NCBI GenBank assembly: GCA_000226015.1
Contig: JH155902.1
Coordinates: 1,177 to 22,404, forward strand
Reading direction: 5' to 3'
DNA from: Mnemiopsis leidyi
Lineage: Eukaryota > Ctenophora > Tentaculata > Lobata > Bolinopsidae
Length of the DNA stretch: 21,228 nucleotides
The notes below the pieces were generated by a model, which was not told the origin of the DNA, ran no database searches, and worked only from the letters and a program-made list of their open reading frames with translations. This document shows positions 18,001-21,228 of the stretch, piece after piece (positions within the stretch are counted from its first letter, which is position 1; the number at the start of each line of letters is the position of its first letter). Both the position numbers and the translations under genes were made by a program.

Positions 18001-20349
18001 AACCTAAGTTAGGAAAGGCTCTGATCTTACAAAGGATCTGAAAATTGAAGACTTAGTAGTCAATGAAGATGACTAAGTTTTCAACTCTATTGTAACCACA
18101 GAAACAATAATATCTTCTTCTTACAATACCAATAAAGTCACGTGTTCTGTGTGGAGATGAATGTAAACTCACTTAATGAGATGAACGAAATGAAAGTAGG
18201 CAAACAGGAGGGTTGGTATTTTGAAAACAGGTGCCACCAATGTGTTCTTGGTAATACAATTTCTAGGTACAAGGATAACGATTTCGTGGATACACTTTCA
18301 GGCATGTGTAAAAGATTGTGCCCACTATGATTACGCTTACAAACATTTTTACGTTAATCCAATGAGTTAAAGTTCTTCAGCTATTCTTCGTCAAATGCGT
18401 TTACGAAATAATCTATGTAAATAACGTTGCAAATAACCTTATGAATAATCTTACGAATAACGTTATAAATAACCTTATAAATAACCTTATAAATAACCTT
18501 ACAAATAACCTTATGAATATTTTACGTGACAACGTGTCGTGTGCCTATATTTAAATACTAGCCCAATACTTGATAATAGTACTACCTTAATAAAATATGC
18601 AACAGGACAAGACCGGGGTGAAATCTGACAATCAAGGAATCTCCAAGACAACTGAACAGACTGACTTACAGACTGAGATGACAGAGACGACAATGACTAC
18701 ATCATCAGCCACACCTGATATCGGGCCTCTTGTACAGACTAGGAATGTAAATGGGATATATGAGGGGAACAAGGTCAAAATGTTGTACTCTGATTCGCCA
18801 TCCGTGAGTAGACAAAATTGGTGACTTGACAGGGCACCTACACAAGCACTGTTTATTAGCACTGGTTGTTCTATATAATCTATGGAAGTAGATACTTAAA
18901 GGACCTACCTATTTTAAGAATAGTGACACTAATTATAAACCGGATTTCAGCTTGTACAGTGTGCAAATAGATTTGGTCATGGTTAATCAGTTAAATCAGG
19001 ATTTGTTGTTAATAATAGTTAGTTTTTATGTTTAAGCCCCGAAACAATAAGGAATTTGACTAATATAAAGCTTAATGCTTACGGTCGTCTAGCTCTCCAA
19101 TAGCCTCTACTTCTGAAACTTGTAATCTTTCTTGTTTTGTCTGGTGGAGCACCAAGGTGTCTCCATTTGGTCGTCCATTACAATCTACCTGCACCACGAT
19201 TGGTTGAGGAGTAGCTCCACTTTCTAGATCCGTTGGTAACTGATCAACAAAAGAATTTTCTGGAACTTTGCCACAGATCACTTCTTTCTGAAAATTGATG
19301 AGAATATAAACCATAAAGATTAGCTGTTCTGGCTGTGTTAAGTTGACTGCTGCTTTTTTAGTGTGTTTCGACTTTAAGCTTTAACAATACGGCATTAAGA
19401 CTTGATGAACCTCCTAAGACTTTATCTATTGACAATTTGAAAGATCTGCAGAATAGTACTTCTTGCAATAAAACTTATAGATACGATAGGTTTGCTGCTT
19501 TTGTCCATATTCAAAATGTCAGATGTAATAGAACTGTAGATCTATCTTCCTCACATAACGTACCTCCGGGGCCTCGTTGCCGTACTTTACTGATACCTGA
19601 ACTCCCTCCAATCTTCTCCAAGTTCTAAGACAAGCAGCCTTGTTATCATTGCACCATCCGTCTCCCCACCTTAAAGATGTTAATATTTAGCCTGTTTAAG
19701 AATGCTGAAATCTGCATAAGCCAGAAATAAGCAAGAATTGCTGCTGGCAAACTCAATTTTAAGAATTCCATTTTATATTAACCTGTAAAAGGTGAGCTTG
19801 ACAAAATGAAAAACATGACGCTTTTGATATTGCAACTCCAAGGTCAGCTCGTTGTCTTCACTTGCAGTGTCTGTGCTGTGTGCGTAGGTTTGATTGTTAC
19901 CGTCATATGCACGTTCAGCACATTTTTCAACTGTCACGTCCTAGTTGATTTATTCCTGTTAGAGTCTGAGACATGTTCAGTTATCCTCGTGAAACGGATC
20001 AGAAATTTAAGCTGAAGTTCCGACTTTAAAGCTGAGGTTCTTATTGGCGATTTTTCTTAATCACATACCGTATTACAAGATGACATTTTCCCGGATGTTG
20101 GCGATAGCGGTCCAACATTTTCATCTGAAAATTATATCTGAGTCATATTTAGATCTACAATCTTCATTGAACTACGTGACATCTCAACTTCTACGTTTTC
20201 CATGAAAAAGTTTAAGTCAGTCATACGTAGGTAAGTATGTAGTTCATATGATTCTTAGATTTCTACTAAAAGGTGTGTTAACAATAGTCACCAGTCTGGG
20301 CAGGGCCAAGTAAGCCAAGAACAGCGATAATTATCATGATACGCTTCAT
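9278..20349 (-). CDS. Secreted multi-module protein: three FTP/F5-8C-like domains, two sushi domains and novel modules
   Basis: Seventeen exons on the minus strand, given in transcript order by their own entries, total about 1003 codons. Order: signal peptide; FTP-like A (about residues 20-179); FTP-like B (180-328); Cys-linker (329-348); X1 (349-431); sushi 1 (432-491); a ~200-residue unknown module (495-694); X2 (695-754); sushi 2 (755-814); FTP-like C (815-978); short tail. No membrane helix is seen, so it is probably secreted. FTP/F5-8C domains bind glycans and sushi (CCP) modules occur in complement and adhesion proteins, so recognition of carbohydrate or microbes is plausible but inferred. 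Almost all module borders are phase 1, typical of shuffled extracellular domains. The one break is between sushi 1 and the next exon, where the phases disagree by one base. The overall assignment is sure at domain level; the gene has no name I recognise. Confidence 0.82.
9472..9708 (-). CDS. Secreted protein exon 16: second half of FTP-like domain C
   Basis: A 237-nt exon, ACATTTCAG to GTAAGG, phase 1 to 1. It encodes CEVSVCLADENRDPSTLACS, QTYILQFNDVADTIQIKQRS and LNLAEVLFQG. It parallels exon 7 of domain B closely. Confidence 0.87.
9829..9952 (-). CDS. Secreted protein exon 15: FTP-like domain C, R.D motif
   Basis: A 124-nt exon, AAATTCAG to GTAAATG, phase 0 to 1. It encodes EYFILKLGWVYTVTRVKVVN then RYDTNGERGDLEI. 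The RYDTNGER stretch fits the RxDx4(R/K) half of the F-type lectin fucose motif. Confidence 0.85.
10084..10214 (-). CDS. Secreted protein exon 14: start of FTP-like domain C
   Basis: A 131-nt exon, TTACCCAG to GTTTGG, phase 1 to 0. It encodes PNIEWISPESVEVSSTRGIR and EPEKVIDGNTLTVGSTGN. The SS......PE.VIDGN motif marks the N-terminal part of an F-type lectin or F5/8C domain. Confidence 0.85.
10388..10567 (-). CDS. Secreted protein exon 13: sushi domain 2
   Basis: A 180-nt phase 1-1 exon, ATTCCCCAG to GTAGGT. It encodes NCEDLPPDWQTELTT, KLSCTVPGTELLGDRFVRCL and FVWEEDPRCE. The four Cys, the Trp before the last Cys and the length of about 58 residues fit a CCP/sushi module. It is clearly related to sushi 1 and splices cleanly to domain C. 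Confidence 0.88.
10792..10971 (-). CDS. Secreted protein exon 12: module X2
   Basis: A 180-nt phase 1-1 exon, ATTTTCAG to GTTAGT, encoding EAIPAVKYDQEEQNWFFYLT and ending in RFRAVG. It lies just before sushi 2, as X1 lies before sushi 1, and shares the E.IP.....Y....Q.W opening. It has a single Cys. Unrecognised as a family. Confidence 0.68.
11083..11682 (-). CDS. Secreted protein exon 11: ~200-residue uncharacterised module
   Basis: A 600-nt phase 1-1 exon, acceptor after a T-rich tract at TTTAAAG, donor CAAAGAG|GTATAT. It contains FTLEDISEIKFGKNGIRLL, MSQCKNHDHYCSN, HCYSDWQDVIRDTNMI, GGVRIYFSDPIKYELDRC, KIWTIIFHRNSGKTEEVSIE, CNSVEVARVSMSSC and DTASDFVQ. I recall similar modules (KIW.., CN..EV, DTASD) from unannotated extracellular proteins of other invertebrates but cannot name a family. 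An earlier donor (CGAG|GTTCGT, exon end at 11104) is also phase 1. The frame runs on to a stop at 10991 if unspliced. Confidence 0.75.
11740..11927 (-). CDS. Secreted protein exon 10: sushi domain 1, phase-breaking
   Basis: Acceptor TCTTTCAG. It encodes a CCP/sushi module with the four expected Cys (QTC, LRC, VTC, PSC) and the Gly-Tyr-Trp and Gly-Asp turns (KDGYWMQGDDVVTCQYGN). The nearest donor, GAA|GTTAAG, leaves in phase 0 after 188 nt, whereas every other border here is phase 1 and the following exon needs phase 1. If unspliced, translation ends at the TGA at 11719-11721 after VKNQVN. Confidence 0.82.
12169..12417 (-). CDS. Secreted protein exon 9: module X1
   Basis: A 249-nt phase 1-1 exon, AATATTCAG to GTACGT. 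It encodes about 83 residues starting ELIPVPWMYTDTDQWIPRPE and including LELKALPSQETTVTLSAQDE and a C.C......C stretch near the end. It sits directly before a sushi exon, as X2 does. The family is not recognised; a distant likeness to farnesoic-acid-methyltransferase-type beta domains (F..LELKA, VTLSA, YEI) is only an impression. Confidence 0.7.
12712..12771 (-). CDS. Secreted protein exon 8: Cys-linker
   Basis: A 60-nt phase 1-1 exon, CTCCTTTTAG to GTATGC, encoding GLECIESTLTDECNNSGPTE. The two Cys and the acidic spacing resemble exon 17 (NMVSCTDNENNCLDFPG), which likewise follows an FTP-like domain. It may be a small disulfide linker. Confidence 0.75.
12907..13025. repeat. Imperfect foldback element in an intron of the minus-strand gene
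   Basis: Arms of about 40 nt. ATAGAGAAA at 12907 pairs with TTTCTCTAT at 13017, and TTTTGGGGAGGGGTCACAAA pairs with most of TTTGTGATCCCACCCCAAAA. The loop is about 40 nt. It is MITE-like, but no clear target duplication is visible. Confidence 0.6.
13088..13291 (-). CDS. Secreted protein exon 7: second half of FTP-like domain B
   Basis: A 204-nt exon, CTATTTCAG to GTAAGTC, phase 1 to 1. It encodes MKVKICSSRKPGNCATMNEQ, then QTYILDFDTTANLGDEIRLS and ISEVYISG. The V.I C...C...YILDF...D.I.L...EV...G order is clearly shared with exon 16 of domain C. Confidence 0.85.
13292..14020 (-). other. Intron 6 of the minus-strand gene
   Basis: Splits the two halves of FTP-like domain B. It contains a doubled CAACGCTCGTCTCT near 13417-13444 and otherwise nothing recognised. 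Confidence 0.6.
14021..14263 (-). CDS. Secreted protein exon 6: first half of FTP-like domain B
   Basis: A 243-nt exon, ATTTCTAG to GTAAGT, phase 1 to 1. It encodes NWKSPITINAFKRNGERLMN, LSKVIDNTALTFFED and AMEVRHIKIINKVESATISE. It aligns in order with exons 2-4 of domain A and 14-15 of domain C but is unsplit. The DGN motif is degenerate (VIDNT) and the sugar-binding residues are not kept. Confidence 0.78.
14600..14951 (+). repeat. 83-85 bp tandem repeat of the HGSNAT exon 8 acceptor
   Basis: Exon-start copies begin at 14615, 14699, 14782 and 14867, and the real exon at 14952 (spacings 84, 83, 85, 85). Each carries CTTTCAG or ACAG followed by GTGTAGATCTAACCCAACT and an exon-like CCCGGAGTT. 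Between copies is a second CTATCTTTCAGGTTCTAAAC. The two outer copies have lost the CTTCGGATA of the exon, and the frame breaks from copy to copy. Confidence 0.95.
14952..15070 (+). CDS. HGSNAT: HGSNAT-like exon 8: RIPGVLQR motif and helix
   Basis: A 119-nt exon, phase 1 to 0, acceptor CTATCTTTCAG, donor GTGAGT. It encodes VDLTQLRIPGVLQRIGFTYF and VCSVLEILFIPRLTAVENF; RIPGVLQR is near-invariant in the family. Its acceptor and first ~45 nt are repeated four times just upstream, so the choice among acceptors depends on this copy being the only one that continues in frame into the helix. Confidence 0.95.
15071..16263. other. Intron sequence between HGSNAT exon 8 and candidate exon 9
   Basis: No exon recognised on either strand. 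A 16-mer just after the exon 8 donor, GAGTTTCTCATTCAAT, recurs near 17806, of unclear meaning. Confidence 0.5.
16264..16356 (+). CDS. Candidate HGSNAT exon 9: hydrophilic loop
   Basis: Acceptor CCTAACAG (16263; an alternative at 16278 keeps the same frame) and a strong donor CCG|GTAAGT. It is phase 0 at both ends, matching exon 8. It encodes a charged segment with MKVDDNEYNECGKFLNDEPD and no membrane helix. In vertebrate HGSNAT a short loop follows the helix of exon 8, so this may be part of an enlarged loop. An ATG inside (16273) leaves open that it starts a separate transcript. Confidence 0.55.
16481..16584. promoter_or_regulatory. Cluster of four CACGTG E-boxes
   Basis: CACGTG at 16481, 16537, 16561 and 16578, the last inside the palindrome TCACGTGA. 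They sit in a degenerate repeat just upstream of candidate exon 10. CACGTG is bound by bHLH-ZIP factors and is the core of the CLEAR element used by lysosomal genes. Function here is inferred only. Confidence 0.4.
16595..16663 (+). CDS. Candidate HGSNAT exon 10: hydrophilic loop
   Basis: Acceptor TCTGTTCCAG, donor GGG|GTACGT, 69 nt, phase 0 at both ends. It encodes DKKISNSWKYGHNSEVETTT plus ISG. It is polar and unrecognised; support comes from splice sites and phase. A 21-bp repeat array begins just after the donor. Confidence 0.5.
16700..16880. repeat. ~21-bp repeat after candidate exon 10
   Basis: Imperfect copies of CAACTACTTGTACAAGAGCTG, degrading toward 16880. It starts about 35 nt after the donor at 16664. 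It is open as a TCTRAAT-like peptide in one frame, taken as an accident of the period. Confidence 0.75.
16881..18419. other. Intron sequence between candidate exons 10 and 11
   Basis: Unique AT-rich sequence with scattered CACGTG sites (17395, 17883 within TCACGTGAC, 18139). No exon recognised on either strand. Confidence 0.5.
18420..18517. repeat. 12-bp repeat before candidate exon 11
   Basis: About eight copies of ATAACCTTATAA with variants (ATAACGTTATAA, ATAATCTTACGA), ending about 90 nt before the exon 11 acceptor. Confidence 0.85.
18606..18803 (+). CDS. Candidate HGSNAT exon 11: Thr-rich hydrophilic loop
   Basis: Acceptor TGCAACAG, donor TCC|GTGAGT, 198 nt, phase 0 at both ends. It encodes 66 polar residues rich in Thr/Ser/Gln/Glu (TEQTDLQTEMTETTMTTSSA) ending in KVKMLYSDSPS. 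It is the third successive phase 0-0 exon and is compatible with the same transcript. It resembles disordered loop sequence, not a domain. No further + exon was found before the window ends. Confidence 0.5.
19083..19287 (-). CDS. Secreted protein exon 5: C-terminal half of FTP-like domain A
   Basis: A 205-nt exon, TTTTCAG to GTAAGC, phase 0 to 1. It includes KEVICGKVPENSF, then VQVDCNGRPNGDTLVLH and LQVSEVEAIGE. The CG......DC.G..GD.L.L...L.V.EVE..G pattern is the second half of an F5/8C or F-type lectin domain. It can join exon 6 directly in phase 1. Confidence 0.85.
19564..19624 (-). CDS. Secreted protein exon 4: FTP-like domain A, middle strand
   Basis: A 61-nt exon, acceptor GCTTGTCTTAG, donor GAG|GTACGT, phase 2 to 0. 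It encodes TWRRLEGVQVSVKYGNEAPE after a split Arg; RLEGVQVSV is typical of the strand after the R.D loop in this fold. Both flanking phases match. Confidence 0.8.
19783..19940 (-). CDS. Secreted protein exon 3: FTP-like domain A, DGN and His region
   Basis: A 158-nt exon, phase 0 to 2, acceptor ATCAACTAG and donor TACAG|GTTAAT. It encodes EKCAERAYDGNNQTYAHSTD, matching the A..A.DGN....HS pattern of F-type lectin and F5/8C domains, followed by LTLELQYQKRHVFHFVKLTF. The acceptor tract is weak, and a second AG nearby (19932) would shift the frame. Confidence 0.8.
20069..20124 (-). CDS. Secreted protein exon 2: start of FTP-like domain A
   Basis: A 56-nt exon, TTTTCAG to GTATGT, phase 1 to 0. 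It encodes ENVGPLSPTSGKMSSCNT, which resembles the N-terminal strand of F5/8C and F-type lectin domains (N..PLSPTSG.MSS). Confidence 0.78.
20292..20349 (-). CDS. Secreted protein exon 1: signal peptide
   Basis: ATG at 20349 starts MKRIMIIIAVLGLLGPAQT, a textbook signal peptide (basic n-region, Ile/Leu core, small residues before the end). The donor ACTG|GTGACT leaves phase 1, which joins exon 2 to give a mature start near DENVGPLSP. A longer open frame on the same strand overlaps this region but lacks these properties. Confidence 0.85.
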
Positions 20350-20640
20350 TCCGTTCTGCCTTGACGCTCGTCCCTGGTTGAACTGTGTGCTGGCCGGAGT
20401 GTGACTGGTCTTCTAAAAGAAGAGAGAGGCCCCCAAAAACGAGAAAGAGAGAGAGAACCCTCTCTTTTTCGTTGGACTTTCTGACCTTGGCTTCTTTTCC
20501 TGGACCTTTTTGTTGCAGACCAATCAAGATTGGTCCTTCTTTAAAAGTTTCGAAAACAAACTTTTACTTTGGTTGTTGTTAAACGAATGACTGAAAATTT
20601 GTAAAGCGCTATAAAAAATCGCCGTTAGCCGGAATAAACA
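20350..20640 (-). promoter_or_regulatory. Likely 5' UTR and proximal promoter of the secreted-protein gene
   Basis: Upstream of ATG 20349. Holds a hairpin (20438-20451 with 20460-20473, 13 of 14 paired) in a purine/pyrimidine tract and a palindromic CCAAT pair (GACCAATC AA GATTGGTC, 20518-20535). A weak TATA-like TTTTTTATAG lies near 20611-20620 on the minus strand. The transcription start is not determined. Confidence 0.4.
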
Positions 20641-21130
20641 CAAACTAACCGCTCGATAGCTACAAGAAATAGCATGTTCTCTTCCAAGCACCTACTCGCC
20701 CCTTATCTTTGCATAATACACGGACTAGCTTGACCAATGAAAGGCTAGCATCGGGACCACGTGACCACTCTAAGCCAATGAAATTTAAGTATGGCTATGT
20801 ATTAGACTTGCTTGCTCTTGCGAGTTCGCCAACTCCTTGGGGAAGACAATACTATTAGAGCATTAGCATCAGATCACTGCAAACGTTGTCTGTGTGTGAA
20901 ATATTTAGTTATTTATAGCAACAAGCCGCCACGAAGGTGATGTCAAGGTAACCAACCAGACGGGTGACCCTGGATCATGGGTAGAGGTGTAATACTAATC
21001 CCACTTAGTTTAATGGTTGAAGTGAAGTCTGATCCTCCTTACCATACAACATATACATGATATAATAATTTGACCTAGCACTAATCTCTTTAAGGTTTAT
21101 ACTTCAAGATGTAACGAAAGGTTTTAATGG

Positions 21131-21131
<1 letters not shown>
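20641..21131. other. Intergenic, possible distal promoter
   Basis: Contains two more CCAAT boxes (about 20732 and 20775) and a CACGTGAC at 20758-20765. No coding exon was recognised on either strand. Confidence 0.4.

Positions 21132-21228
<97 letters not shown>
21132..21228. repeat. (CA)n microsatellite running off the window
   Basis: An uninterrupted CA dinucleotide tract of at least 48 units to the last base. Its true length is unknown. Confidence 0.98.

Noticed and set aside
18142-18330. Cys-containing forward ORF of about 62 codons
   Set aside because: No ATG at its start and no splice sites that fit. Left as non-coding.
19683-19772. Minus-strand ATG with a signal-peptide-like leader (MEFLKLSLPAAILAYFW...) in a good start context
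   Set aside because: It lies inside intron 3 of the minus gene, stops soon in frame, and does not join the FTP-like exons in phase. MKRIMIIIAVLGLL at 20349 joins perfectly.
1-21228. CRISPR arrays, bacterial operons or phage genes
   Set aside because: The tandem arrays have no spacer structure and the genes are intron-containing animal genes.

Overview
The window looks like nuclear DNA of an invertebrate animal. It is AT-rich, its genes are split by GT-AG introns from 57 nt to several kb, it has many minisatellites and a tRNA-derived SINE-like element, and it encodes a lysosomal HGSNAT-type acetyltransferase and a secreted mosaic protein of F-type-lectin-like and sushi modules. The lineage cannot be fixed from the sequence alone.

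Two genes were reconstructed exon by exon, checking splice sites and intron phase by hand. (1) On the + strand is a heparan-alpha-glucosaminide N-acetyltransferase (HGSNAT-like) gene. It has a signal peptide, a lumenal domain, a first membrane helix, the LDTFRG helix, the HASWNG active-site segment and two further helices, in eight exons from 2857 to 15070. Three more phase-0 exons (16264-18803) probably extend it with a hydrophilic loop. The remaining membrane helices lie beyond the window. (2) On the - strand is a secreted protein of about 1000 residues in about 17 exons, from 20349 down to 9278. Its order is signal peptide, FTP/F5-8C-like domain A, domain B, Cys-linker, module X1, sushi 1, a ~200-residue uncharacterised module, module X2, sushi 2, FTP-like domain C, and a short Cys-containing tail followed by AATAAA.

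The two genes interdigitate without exon overlap. The - gene's exons 6-17 lie inside HGSNAT intron 7. HGSNAT exon 8 and the three candidate exons lie inside the - gene's intron 5. The - gene's exons 1-5 lie beyond the last + exon seen.

Region by region: 1-414 is CpG-rich sequence with an inverted repeat. 415-793 is a decayed mobile-element ORF. 1483-1762 is a SINE-like element with 10-bp flanking repeats. 2070-2540 is a pair of diverged direct repeats. 2857-8680 holds HGSNAT exons 1-7 with minisatellites in the introns. 8681-14951 holds most of the - gene and ends in an 85-bp tandem repeat that copies the acceptor and start of HGSNAT exon 8. 15071-18803 holds the candidate HGSNAT loop exons, a CACGTG cluster and minisatellites. 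19083-20349 is the 5' end of the - gene. 20350-20800 is its likely 5' UTR and promoter with CCAAT boxes. A (CA)n tract runs off the end.

The most notable points are the repeated splice acceptor, the interlocked antisense genes, a one-base phase break at the first sushi exon that full-length splicing cannot cross, and three FTP-like domains that each lack part of the fucose-binding signature.
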